A stretch of 64,000 nt of DNA, taken from assembly GCA_030753015.1 (NCBI GenBank), contig JASMDC010000016.1, forward strand, positions 10,773-74,772. The letters are read 5' to 3'. Each line of letters starts with the position of its first letter. Within the stretch, counting starts at the first letter, position 1. Both the position numbers and the translations under genes were made by a program. This DNA is from Candidatus Undinarchaeales archaeon (GTDB lineage Archaea > SpSt-1190 > JASMDC01). Under the pieces are notes generated by a model. That model was given only the letters and a program-made list of their open reading frames with translations, did not search any database and had not been told where the DNA came from. Of the stretch, positions 1 to 7,812 are shown one piece after another.

Positions 1-2
1 AC

Positions 3-1154
3 GAGCGGAGGACCGAGAACGTCACTGCTTTTGAGTCGATGGTCGCGATGGACCTCATCGTTGATAGAGGACGCTGTATCGGCGTCATGTGCCTCGATCG
101 CGAGAACGGAAATGTTGAGGCTTTCTTTGCCAAAGCGGTCGTGCTCGCGACCGGTGGTCTCGGCCAGGTATATGTCAACACCACGAACCCACGCATTGCC
201 TCCGGGGACGGCATTGCCATGGCGTACCGCGCTGGTGCTGTGATGCAGGATATGGAGTTCGTCCAGTTCCACCCCACAACACTTGATAAAAGGTACAAAC
301 CACACTTTCTCATTTCAGAAGCGGTACGTGGTGAGGGGGGAGTGCTCATCAATTCCAAGGGCGAGCGTTTCATGCACAGGTACCATCCATCCAAAGACCT
401 CGCTCCACGAGATGTCGTTGCACGTGCCATCCTTGGCGAGCGTAAGTCCGGCCCTGTCTACCTCGATATCTCCAAACGTCCCTCAAGGTTCATCAGGGAA
501 CGCTTCGCCTCAATCTTCGACCAATTATGGTGGTACGGCGTACGAATGGACAGGGAGCCGATACCCGTCTCACCTGCCGCGCATTACTGTTGTGGTGGAG
601 TACGTGTCGACGATCATGGGCGTACTTCACTAGAAGGGCTCTATGCCCTTGGTGAGACCGCGTGTACAGGCGTTCACGGAGCGAACAGGCTCGCGTCGAA
701 CTCCCTCCTAGAATGTCTGGTTTATAGCGCTCGTGCGGTGAGCGTCGTTACCGAGGACATGCGCAAGACCCAATCTCATGAAACAGAGGTCCCCAAGCGT
801 CCAATATCTCCTGAACGAGCGGATGTACGGCGGATTCGTCGAAGTGTCCGCTCCATGATGTGGCGGAACGTTGGAATCGTGAGGTCCGTACCCGGGATGA
901 AGAGGACGATAAAGACGCTGAACGATTTGAATGAACGCGTGCAGTCCCTGCTGAAAGAAGGTGTGAACGTACCTCTCCTCGAACTGAGAAACATAGTGGA
1001 GGCTGCACGTCTAATCACGACGGCAGCAATAATGAGGCGAGAGAGCAGAGGCGTACATTACGTGAAGGAGCTCCCGGAACGCAATGATGAACGATGGCGA
1101 TGCCACATTCTCCTTAGGCAAGACTATGATCCCATATGCCAACCGGTCGAGTAG
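3..1154 (+). CDS. nadB: L-aspartate oxidase, 5'-truncated by the window edge
   Basis: Flavoprotein that oxidises L-aspartate to iminoaspartate, the first step of NAD synthesis with quinolinate synthase. The frame is open to the left edge, so the FAD-binding N-terminus lies outside. Visible are the FAD/substrate segments VLATGGLGQVY, QFHPTTL and VRGEGGVL, the RFMHRYHPSKDLAPRD segment shared by NadB and fumarate reductase/succinate dehydrogenase flavoproteins, PAAHYCCGGVRVD, and the C-terminal FAD motif GLYALGETACTGVHGANRLASNS. The C-terminal helical domain is complete. GANRLASNSLLE and the short C-terminal domain favour NadB over the respiratory flavoproteins. No quinolinate synthase gene is in view. 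The family call is firm; the exact enzyme assignment is very likely. Confidence 0.88.
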   Translation, partial: ERRTENVTAFESMVAMDLIVDRGRCIGVMCLDRENGNVEAFFAKAVVLATGGLGQVYVNTTNPRIASGDGIAMAYRAGAVMQDMEFVQFHPTTLDKRYKPHFLISEAVRGEGGVLINSKGERFMHRYHPSKDLAPRDVVARAILGERKSGPVYLDISKRPSRFIRERFASIFDQLWWYGVRMDREPIPVSPAAHYCCGGVRVDDHGRTSLEGLYALGETACTGVHGANRLASNSLLECLVYSARAVSVVTEDMRKTQSHETEVPKRPISPERADVRRIRRSVRSMMWRNVGIVRSVPGMKRTIKTLNDLNERVQSLLKEGVNVPLLELRNIVEAARLITTAAIMRRESRGVHYVKELPERNDERWRCHILLRQDYDPICQPVE

Positions 1155-1162
1155 ATAGAGCC

Positions 1163-1882
1163 CTAATCACGAGAGAATATGCTCACACGCTGGTTAACCT
1201 CGACCTCGTCCAAGGCGTCGGACATGTCCTCGAGGACGGTACCGATGTCCTTGATGAAAGTGTAATCTGGGACTGAGAGCTCATCATGGAGCATGAGCGC
1301 CTCAATGAACTCAATATAGAGCTCATCGATCAGTTCCTCGAAACCTGAGACCTTCTTGCTCAACTCCTCCATGGTCGAAAGTTGCTCATGCTCCTTGAGC
1401 TCCAAGTAGAGCGTATCGGTCGTTTGTGTGAGCACTTCGACCATGCTTATGATCTTTTCTTGGACTTCTGGAGGGAAGTGTACGTTCTTTCCCACCTTGA
1501 GGAGTCTCGCGACGAACTCTACGTAATCCACAACCTCCTCCATCTTGAACAGAAGGCGCAGGAGATCTTCCTTCTCGTTGGCGGCGACGTCATCTAACGA
1601 TCTAATATCATCATGGATACGGTTGAAGAGTCGGTCAACTTCCTTCTCGATCGCTAGGATACGGTCCATTTCATTGTCTATACTCTTTCCCTCGAAGTAG
1701 TGAGAGAAGAGTGGTCTTAGGAGAGTGACGGTCTGGTCCAGTCGTTCAGCGAAACTGTCAAAGTCGTTTCTGAGTGTTGAATAGGTACTCTTGTTCATCC
1801 AGAAGAAGATCGAGTTGGGATTGATGAGCTTGACAGCACGCCGCATTTCATTTGCAGATACATTTTCCTTTATAAATTGCAT
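1163..1882 (-). CDS. DUF47 / PhoU-like protein
   Basis: Protein of 239 residues made almost wholly of acidic amphipathic helices, which matches DUF47 (PhoU-related) proteins. These are often linked to phosphate transport. Recognisable parts are the start MQFIKEN, the paired helical segments around LFNRIHDD and LLFKMEEVVDYVEF, and the tail ALDEVEVNQRV. ATG at 1882 was chosen because GGTGGGG lies 6-12 nt upstream; the reading frame could extend to a TTG at 1900, but that is unlikely. It follows the DUF555 gene by 27 nt on the same strand, so the two are probably co-transcribed. No phosphate transporter is in the window, so its partner is unknown. Confidence 0.75.
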   Translation of the reverse strand: MQFIKENVSANEMRRAVKLINPNSIFFWMNKSTYSTLRNDFDSFAERLDQTVTLLRPLFSHYFEGKSIDNEMDRILAIEKEVDRLFNRIHDDIRSLDDVAANEKEDLLRLLFKMEEVVDYVEFVARLLKVGKNVHFPPEVQEKIISMVEVLTQTTDTLYLELKEHEQLSTMEELSKKVSGFEELIDELYIEFIEALMLHDELSVPDYTFIKDIGTVLEDMSDALDEVEVNQRVSIFSRD

Positions 1883-1909
1883 CCTTGCCCCACCAGGCAA
1901 CCTAAAGAT

Positions 1910-2215
1910 TCACTCTATATCATTGACCTCTTTTAGCACGAGAGGGGTTGATGGTAGGTTCTGCCCAACGACCTTCTTAGCAATCTTGACGGCATGGTCC
2001 TCGCTCATCGCATTGAAAACCTTCAGTGAGAAATTGATAGCTACTAGTCCCGTATTAGCGACGATAACAGGCTCGCCCTCAATGGACACCTCCACGAAGC
2101 TGGCACTCTTGTTCAGAAGCCTCGATGTAAGCGAAAGCGCCTTGTTGATGGTCTCCTCCTCTCCATCAACACCCCGCACCACGATGGCGCCTTGTAGTAT
2201 AACGTGATAGTTCAT
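1910..2215 (-). CDS. DUF555 / UPF0212 family protein lacking the zinc-knuckle segment
   Basis: Small 101-residue protein. The opening MNYHVILQGAIVVRGV, the middle ANTGLVAINFSLKVFNAMS and EDHAVKIAKKVVG match the archaeal UPF0212/DUF555 pattern as I remember it (NYHV..A..V.DV, ANTALVG, VFNAESEEHA, IAK). Family members usually carry a CPxCG segment between the first strand block and ANTALVG. Here that stretch is reduced to VSIEGEPVI and the protein contains no cysteine. The function of the family is unknown. ATG 2215 follows GGGGGAGG and GTGA. A TATA-like TTAATTATA lies near 2252-2260 on the same strand. It precedes the DUF47 gene in a likely two-gene operon. Confidence 0.65.
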   Translation of the reverse strand: MNYHVILQGAIVVRGVDGEEETINKALSLTSRLLNKSASFVEVSIEGEPVIVANTGLVAINFSLKVFNAMSEDHAVKIAKKVVGQNLPSTPLVLKEVNDIE

Positions 2216-2317
2216 CTCGTCACGCCTCCCCCAAGGGAACCCCTCGCAGTATAATTAAGGTCTCGGACCCATAAAAACATTACTCTTTACTACGCCCCTC
2301 ATTCCTTATCGCGGTCA

Positions 2318-2698
2318 TTACGGTGTGTTCTTTTCCCGTTTACCCTCTTCGTTCTCATCATTATCGTCCTTCTCAGCGATATCGGCCTTAAGGCCGAATC
2401 CGCCCTTGAGGAAGAACAGGGCACCGAGCATGTATGACACAAGGGCAAGGAAGGCAAAGACGGTCCCGAGGAATGCATCCTCAGCATATAGGATATTGAG
2501 ATAGGCGAAGACAGGGATGACGAGCATGCATCCTGCCCCGAGGGTTATCCAGAAGTACCGTCCATAGTACTCCTTCCATACCTGATAGTAATAGACGATG
2601 ACGACGACCCAGCTGAACATACCAAGAAGGAGCGTAAGAGTGAATAGGAAGAGACTGTCGCTTTGAGTTATCATATTGGCTGGGAGCACCATGAACAT
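2318..2698 (-). CDS. Four-helix membrane protein of unknown function
   Basis: Protein of 126 residues with about four hydrophobic segments, roughly residues 1-12, 18-40, 50-72 and 78-98, followed by a highly charged tail of about 28 residues (EKDDNDENEEGKREK). I do not recognise the family. The start is taken as ATG 2698 because a strong TATA element (TTTATAAATA on the minus strand, 2717-2726) sits about 25 nt upstream. The transcript should therefore begin at or next to this codon; an upstream in-frame TTG at 2716 would overlap the promoter. The charged tail is probably cytoplasmic. It stands alone between the JAMM-like gene and the DUF555 operon. Confidence 0.65.
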   Translation of the reverse strand: MFMVLPANMITQSDSLFLFTLTLLLGMFSWVVVIVYYYQVWKEYYGRYFWITLGAGCMLVIPVFAYLNILYAEDAFLGTVFAFLALVSYMLGALFFLKGGFGLKADIAEKDDNDENEEGKREKNTP

Positions 2699-2716
2699 GA
2701 CCACGATTGCATTCAA

Positions 2717-2726
2717 TATTTATAAA
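2717..2726 (-). promoter_or_regulatory. TATA box of the four-helix membrane protein gene
   Basis: TTTATAAATA on the minus strand, centred about 24-26 nt upstream of ATG 2698. This fits a leaderless transcript and decides the start codon. Confidence 0.6.
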
Positions 2727-2746
2727 CCCGTATTCTATGGACCAAT

Positions 2747-3301
2747 TCATCCGCCCTTCTTCGAAGGTTTCTCGACCGGCTTCTTCTCTGTAGAGGACGT
2801 CTTCTTACTCTCCGCTTTCTTCTTGGGCGCCACTTCCTTAGCAGGGGCCTCTTCCTTCTTCGTACCTTGAGGAACCGCTTTCTTGGAGATGAAGTAGATT
2901 GGTACCTCGGGTGTCATGACTTCCTCTCCGATAACATGGCAATCGAAGGCCTTGAGCGCATCAGGGGTCACTATGAACCATAGAGCTTTTCTCTTGTTCT
3001 TCAGCAGCACCCGGTCAGTTGTGGTTATCTTACAGAGCTTGCGGTGAGTGTGATATTCACCGACGACGTCCAGCTCACGTTGCTCGGCCATTTGGATTGC
3101 ACGCTCAGTGCCCTCTTTCTCCGGGATGAGATGATGATGCCACTGATCGGCAGTGTTCCGAATGTTGATTATATCATTGATGATGATCCGGTTCTCGGTC
3201 TCCTTCCCAACGACAATCCCGCACCGCACTTTACGCCGCATTTTATCAGCTTCTTCAAGCATCTTAGCAGCGGCCTGCTTATGCATGTACAGGGTCTTCA
3301 T
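2747..3301 (-). CDS. JAMM/MPN-like domain protein with Lys/Pro/Glu-rich tail
   Basis: Protein of 184 residues. The first 135 resemble a JAB1/MPN/Mov34 (JAMM) metalloprotease fold: a CGIVVG strand near residue 27, then GEYHTH at 82-86 supplying two metal-ligand histidines, and Asp96 in KITTTD. Departures from the active JAMM pattern are the absence of the glutamate usually just before the CG strand, a threonine where serine is expected, and an Asp one residue closer than usual. It may be an inactive MPN domain. Residues 145-184 are low-complexity, rich in Lys, Glu, Ala and Pro, and probably disordered. ATG 3301; TTTATAAT lies about 27-34 nt upstream. Function unknown. Confidence 0.6.
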   Translation of the reverse strand: MKTLYMHKQAAAKMLEEADKMRRKVRCGIVVGKETENRIIINDIINIRNTADQWHHHLIPEKEGTERAIQMAEQRELDVVGEYHTHRKLCKITTTDRVLLKNKRKALWFIVTPDALKAFDCHVIGEEVMTPEVPIYFISKKAVPQGTKKEEAPAKEVAPKKKAESKKTSSTEKKPVEKPSKKGG

Positions 3302-3337
3302 CCTGTACGTGTAGGACTCTTTGTTGCATTATAAAGG

Positions 3338-5215
3338 TTACGGCTTTCCCGGAATCGTGGAACGAGGACACAGGACAGCGAACACACGGTAGCCGTTCTG
3401 TTGGTAGACTTCTTCGAACACGGGAGCGGGGGTGCCATCCTGCGGCCGAAGGTAGGCATAATCTACATTGTACCGGTTGAGGATATCACAGTCCCCTGCG
3501 AGCATGCTCTTGGTATCTCGCCACTCCTGATCATAATCAAGACCATGACTGGAGAGCCACCCATTGTAGCCAATGAACGTTCGTCGGCCAGCCAGCGAAG
3601 TAATGGCATTATTGTGGTGGATATGCCCTTTGAAGCCCGCGTCGGCGCAGAACACGGCATCTGGTGGAGTGTTATCCCGGACCCACTCAGCTACCGCAAT
3701 GGCATCATCAGAGAAAAGGAGGGATGTACTCCCGAACATCGGTGTGAGGAAGAGTACGCTCGAGGCGAACAATGGAATTAGAATAAGACCCCCCAAGGGG
3801 CTCCATCGCATCGGGCGCTCAGCTCCCGCACAGATGGCAGGGAGAGATCCAATAAGCCAACAGAGCACTAGCTTGGAATTATCCCATTCCCATGGTTGGA
3901 GGATAACGACGTTGGTGATGAGCAACAGCGGTGCTGTCGCGACAACAAGGATGAGCGCTTTACGCGGAAGATGATAGAGACCGATGAGATACGTCAAGAG
4001 GATGACTCCGAGGTTCTTGCACCAGAACCAGATGACATCATTGGCCGTAGCCCCTTCGTCGACCATCCACCACCATTGCTGACGAATAAAACCCTCCTGT
4101 GAGAACTGACCTGACATAGAGACTACCTGAGGTGTCGCTAGTAGAATGACTGGCAAGACGAACAACAGAGCATCCTCCATCCCGCTGCGGTCCCGCACAT
4201 GGATCAATGCGAATCCGACGGCGACCACGGATATGGAGAGGAATGAGTGTGCATGGAAGAGCGGGAGGAGTCCGGCCATCAATCCTGCAAGCGCAAAGTG
4301 TCGTCGACGATTGTACCGGGTCAGAGAAATCCCCCGCACCAAGAGGAGGAGGACCGCTGAGAATACTGAGAGACCGATGAGAGTCGTACGCTGCGGAAGG
4401 AGGAACGCCCAGGTCGTATTATGAAGATGGTAGCCCGCTTGACCGAGCTCACCATCCGAGAAGGTCTTGAACATGATGGCGTGAAGGAACTGGAGACCTC
4501 CCGCGAAGAAGAACACGGGCGGGGCAAGGTCTGCGGCTCTGTTCTCACCGAGAGCCTCACGTACCAAGGCATAGACCAAGGTGGCAAGACATGCATAGAG
4601 GAGGATGTTCGGCAAAAGAACGGCAGACCGTAGGGAGGCTCCGAGATTCACGAGCACTGCTGAGACAAAATCGATCATGAATGGATAGTGGGCCGGTACC
4701 GAAGGCATAATGGGGTATACGGGCGGCAGGTTCGCTCCGTGGGCGATCGACGTAATGAACGCTAAATGGATGGGAAGGTCACCCCAGACTGGATGAATTG
4801 AATGGAGACCTCCGGATCCCTGACTGAGGAACACCCTTGACGAGATAAAATATAGCGGTGCGAGCACGACAAAGAGAGAGACACGGTAGGATAACGGGTA
4901 TGACGGAGCGTCATTCGTCCATCGCGAAAAGCGTAGGGAGATAAGGGCGAGCACGGACACGGTAAGGAAGGACAAACCGGGTGCGAGTCCCTCGTTCACA
5001 AGGGCGACGATGTAGATGACCGGACCAACAACAAGTACTCCGAGCACGAAGGCGAGGCAGCCACGGGCCTCCGAAGTCAGACCGTCCAACCGCGAGACTG
5101 GTCCGAATCCAACGACCATCACGAATGCAAGGAACAGCACATCGACGAGCACAGAACGGACTCGTGGATTAACAATAAAAATGGATGGTGAGCGCTTCAG
5201 AGCTCCCCCGACCAT
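3338..5215 (-). CDS. GT-C-type multi-pass membrane glycosyltransferase-like protein
   Basis: Protein of 625 residues with about 12 hydrophobic helices (residues about 20-470) followed by a soluble extracytoplasmic domain (about 500-620). The loop WGDLPIHLAFITSIAHG, followed by HYPFMIDFVSAVL, and the domain beginning AIAVAEWVRDNTPPDAVF resemble GT-C transferases of the PMT/oligosaccharyltransferase-like class. Those move sugars from lipid carriers onto acceptors outside the cell. The acceptor cannot be told from sequence. ATG 5215 overlaps the end of the HD gene by 19 nt, so translation is probably coupled. Its C-terminal domain is of the same kind as the separate ectodomain protein encoded at 5917-6543. 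Confidence 0.62.
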   Translation of the reverse strand: MVGGALKRSPSIFIVNPRVRSVLVDVLFLAFVMVVGFGPVSRLDGLTSEARGCLAFVLGVLVVGPVIYIVALVNEGLAPGLSFLTVSVLALISLRFSRWTNDAPSYPLSYRVSLFVVLAPLYFISSRVFLSQGSGGLHSIHPVWGDLPIHLAFITSIAHGANLPPVYPIMPSVPAHYPFMIDFVSAVLVNLGASLRSAVLLPNILLYACLATLVYALVREALGENRAADLAPPVFFFAGGLQFLHAIMFKTFSDGELGQAGYHLHNTTWAFLLPQRTTLIGLSVFSAVLLLLVRGISLTRYNRRRHFALAGLMAGLLPLFHAHSFLSISVVAVGFALIHVRDRSGMEDALLFVLPVILLATPQVVSMSGQFSQEGFIRQQWWWMVDEGATANDVIWFWCKNLGVILLTYLIGLYHLPRKALILVVATAPLLLITNVVILQPWEWDNSKLVLCWLIGSLPAICAGAERPMRWSPLGGLILIPLFASSVLFLTPMFGSTSLLFSDDAIAVAEWVRDNTPPDAVFCADAGFKGHIHHNNAITSLAGRRTFIGYNGWLSSHGLDYDQEWRDTKSMLAGDCDILNRYNVDYAYLRPQDGTPAPVFEEVYQQNGYRVFAVLCPRSTIPGKP

Positions 5216-5862
5216 TCCTTGGAGAGGCGTTCGAGAAATGATCCCATGTAGTTATGTCGTTCGAGCGCTAGTCGCTGAGCGGATCGTGTGCGGATATCGT
5301 CCTTCAACTTGAGGAGCTTCTCATGGAAATGGGCCACTGCTGAGCCATCCTGTTGAGTAGGATCGTAGGGCCCGGCCCTGCCACGGTCCCCGGGCTCACC
5401 CATGGGCGTATCGTGAGCACCGCTGAACATGAAGCACCGAGCTACACCAATAGCACCCATGGCGTCGAGGTTGTCAGCATCCTGGATGATGATCGCTTCG
5501 ATGGGGAGCGAGGACCGGATCCCCCGTTTCGTGAACGAATAGTCCTCGTGATGTGCGATGCAGTACAGCACGTCATCAACATGCTCTATCGGGAATCCCA
5601 CTTGCTCCAGGATACTGCGTGCCAATGGGAGCGATTCCTTAGCAGAATGGTAGTGCCCGCTCTCGAGTTCCATGAGCCGGTGGAGGTCGTGAAGGAGCGC
5701 TGCTGCCCCCACTATCCTTATGTCCGCGCCCTCCTCCTCGGCCAACCTTAGCGCGAGCGATGTCACGCGCCTCAGGTGATGGAGGTCATGCCCGGTCGCA
5801 TCCTGAGCGAACCGTTGGGCGACGATCTCTTCGATGTCATCGAGGGATTGAGGACGGTCCAT
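5197..5862 (-). CDS. HD-domain phosphohydrolase
   Basis: Protein of 221 residues of the HD superfamily, small-hydrolase type related to the bacterial YedJ group. Metal-binding residues are visible: HDLHHLRRV (25-33), LLHDLH with the HD pair at 58-59, AHHED (103-107) and the Asp in IIQDADNLDAMGA. HD proteins of this kind hydrolyse phosphomonoesters or phosphodiesters; the substrate is unknown. ATG 5862 was chosen because a TATA element lies 28 nt upstream and because the longer frame to 5922 would run through it. GGTGGAGGT also precedes it. It is followed by, and overlaps, the GT-C gene. Confidence 0.8.
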   Translation of the reverse strand: MDRPQSLDDIEEIVAQRFAQDATGHDLHHLRRVTSLALRLAEEEGADIRIVGAAALLHDLHRLMELESGHYHSAKESLPLARSILEQVGFPIEHVDDVLYCIAHHEDYSFTKRGIRSSLPIEAIIIQDADNLDAMGAIGVARCFMFSGAHDTPMGEPGDRGRAGPYDPTQQDGSAVAHFHEKLLKLKDDIRTRSAQRLALERHNYMGSFLERLSKEWSGEL

Positions 5863-5884
5863 GGACCTCCACCTTCCCCAATCA

Positions 5885-5894
5885 CTTTTTATAG
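5885..5894. promoter_or_regulatory. Shared TATA element between divergent genes
   Basis: ctttttatag, centred at about 5890. It lies 27 nt from ATG 5917 on the plus strand and 28 nt from ATG 5862 on the minus strand. Only 54 nt separate the two start codons and no second TATA element is seen, so one site may serve both directions. Confidence 0.5.
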
Positions 5895-5916
5895 TTTGGT
5901 GAACCGGTTCGCGTCG

Positions 5917-6543
5917 ATGCAAGGGAGAGAGGTCCGTCTTGCTATCAAGGTCTTACTTGTGACGATCGTGCTCTATCTTGCAGTGTTCTACGGTATGAGG
6001 GACGCGTACAACAAGAGCAGGCCATGGCTCGGTGCCGTCGTCAAGCCGGCCGAGATCGACGCGGCACGATGGATGGGTGAGCATCTTCCTGAGAACACCA
6101 TCGTCAACGGTGACATATTCGGCGGTGAGATGTACATGGCCGTCGCAGGTGTGCGTAACGGTGTGGGTGGTGATTGGTTCCTCGTGAACGAATCGGATAA
6201 ATGGATGTGGGACTGCCAGCATATCTTCACTACTCATGATGCAAAGAATGCCTGGGAACTGGCCAAGAAACGTCAAATGGCCTACATCGTAGTTCCACCG
6301 AATGACCGGGCCATCCATTGTGGATTCGGGTGGAAGTCCCACTGCCCCCCCGCCAAGGAAGGAGAGGAATGTGTCGATCGGAAGAAATTCTCGGATCCTC
6401 AGTTTTTCCAACGTGTCTATGCACGTGACGAAGTAGAGATCTTCCGTGTTATCGGTGTCGATGAGGACGCCTGGCCGTTCAAGGAGGGACGCGATCTCGT
6501 ACCATGGTTTATCGTTCCTGGTGAAGGGGGCGACCAAATATGA
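5917..6543 (+). CDS. Membrane-anchored ectodomain protein, GT-C C-terminal-domain-like
   Basis: Protein of 208 residues with one N-terminal membrane helix (about 8-26, IKVLLVTIVLYLAVFYGM) and an extracytoplasmic domain. The domain starts AEIDAARWMGEHLPENTIVNG, the same opening as the soluble C-terminal domain of membrane GT-C transferases, including the one at 3338-5215 (AIAVAEWVRDNTPPDAVF). It stops 4 nt inside the next gene (ATGA overlap), which encodes a multi-pass protein without such a domain. The two probably form one split enzyme. ATG 5917 is 27 nt from the TATA element at 5885-5894, so the leader is nearly absent. The longer frame from 5776 would cross the divergent HD gene. Confidence 0.6.
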   Translation: MQGREVRLAIKVLLVTIVLYLAVFYGMRDAYNKSRPWLGAVVKPAEIDAARWMGEHLPENTIVNGDIFGGEMYMAVAGVRNGVGGDWFLVNESDKWMWDCQHIFTTHDAKNAWELAKKRQMAYIVVPPNDRAIHCGFGWKSHCPPAKEGEECVDRKKFSDPQFFQRVYARDEVEIFRVIGVDEDAWPFKEGRDLVPWFIVPGEGGDQI

Positions 6544-7799
6544 GGCCCGCTGACATTTTCGATCATCTCCGGGTTAATTTCGGATCCCTCAAGGGCACAT
6601 TGGAGCAGTTTTTTGACATGACTGCCGAATCCTTGCTCGTTGAAGCCCTCCTTATAGCGACCATCCTGCTCCTCCTACGGACGCTTCTCAATAGCGATAG
6701 GAAGGATGTCTCCCTAGAGGACGCTATAGCCCGTTCCCTCATACCTCTCATCCTTCTCGGTAGCATATGGATGAACTACCAGGGAGTAACCCAGTTCATA
6801 CTCCCCAACTATGGTAACACTATGTACCAGCTCGCGTTCTCACGCTTCATCATGGAGCACGGTGAACGTGTGCCCCTTGCACTTGAGTACGGAGGGCTCT
6901 CCCGTAACTACTATGTGCCGGGCTTCCGCGTTCTCATAGGCGTGATGGGTATCGTCCTTTCACAAGATATCGTACCTACTGCACAGATCTTCATGATCCT
7001 ATTCTCACTTATATTCCCCCTGGTGTTCTATTCGGTCGGAAAACGGTTGACAGGCCGACCGGCAGGTGGGCTGGCCGTGGCGCTCATGTTCCTCACGGCA
7101 CCCGAGCTCCAGATCTACGTGGTCCGACCGCTCCCTCAGATGCTCGGGCTCTTCTTCATCCCGCTCATAATCTACGCATTCACCCTTTCCTATCCCCTTA
7201 TGGCCCTCTTCGGATTCATGGTTGGAATGATCCATCCACAGTCCATGGCATCTGTCTGCTTCACCCTGGGAATGGCCGCCCTTCTCTACGGTGTCGTGAT
7301 CATGCGCTCCATTCTCTTTCTCCGTCGTCCCGTGAGCGGACGTGAGCTCTTCATGTTGATAGGTATCGCTCTGCTTGTCGGAGGACCGTACCTATTGTGG
7401 CACCGGCTCCAGGCAGGCACGTTCTCTCTCGATGTGCTCGCACCGGCCAAGTTCAAGGAGTTCGGTAAATCGCTGGGGATCAGTGACTACCTCGGGACCG
7501 GTGAGTTCGTGTTCGCGTTCGGGATCGTGGGAGCGTACCTTCTCGCACTGGATACTCGTTACGCTCACCCGCGAGGACGTATGCTCGTGCTCGGGTGGGT
7601 GCTGGGGACCTTCCTCCTGACAAAGAACGAGGTTCTAGGCGTGGGTTCACATACTGAGCGTTTCCTTGCCTTTCTCCAAGAGGCACTGGCAGTGACCTCA
7701 GGACTCGTTGCGTATTACCTATGGCGCCTGCTCGATGACGATGTCGGGCCGGGGCCCACCGAAAAAGGCTTAAAAGGTATAGGACGACCTTCGTTCTAG
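6540..7799 (+). CDS. Multi-pass membrane protein, membrane half of a split GT-C-like enzyme
   Basis: Protein of 419 residues with about 9-10 hydrophobic helices between residues 30 and 400 and no large soluble domain. The first extracytoplasmic region, NYGNTMYQLAFSRFIMEHGERVP, followed by a region with conserved-looking Tyr and Arg, resembles the first loop of GT-C membrane transferases. Its start overlaps the stop of the ectodomain gene by 4 nt, a sign of coupled translation and a probable complex. In usual GT-C proteins the membrane part comes first and the soluble domain last; here they are separate genes in reverse order. Acceptor and sugar are unknown. Confidence 0.58.
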   Translation: MRPADIFDHLRVNFGSLKGTLEQFFDMTAESLLVEALLIATILLLLRTLLNSDRKDVSLEDAIARSLIPLILLGSIWMNYQGVTQFILPNYGNTMYQLAFSRFIMEHGERVPLALEYGGLSRNYYVPGFRVLIGVMGIVLSQDIVPTAQIFMILFSLIFPLVFYSVGKRLTGRPAGGLAVALMFLTAPELQIYVVRPLPQMLGLFFIPLIIYAFTLSYPLMALFGFMVGMIHPQSMASVCFTLGMAALLYGVVIMRSILFLRRPVSGRELFMLIGIALLVGGPYLLWHRLQAGTFSLDVLAPAKFKEFGKSLGISDYLGTGEFVFAFGIVGAYLLALDTRYAHPRGRMLVLGWVLGTFLLTKNEVLGVGSHTERFLAFLQEALAVTSGLVAYYLWRLLDDDVGPGPTEKGLKGIGRPSF

Positions 7800-7812
7800 G
7801 TAGGATCAGGCC

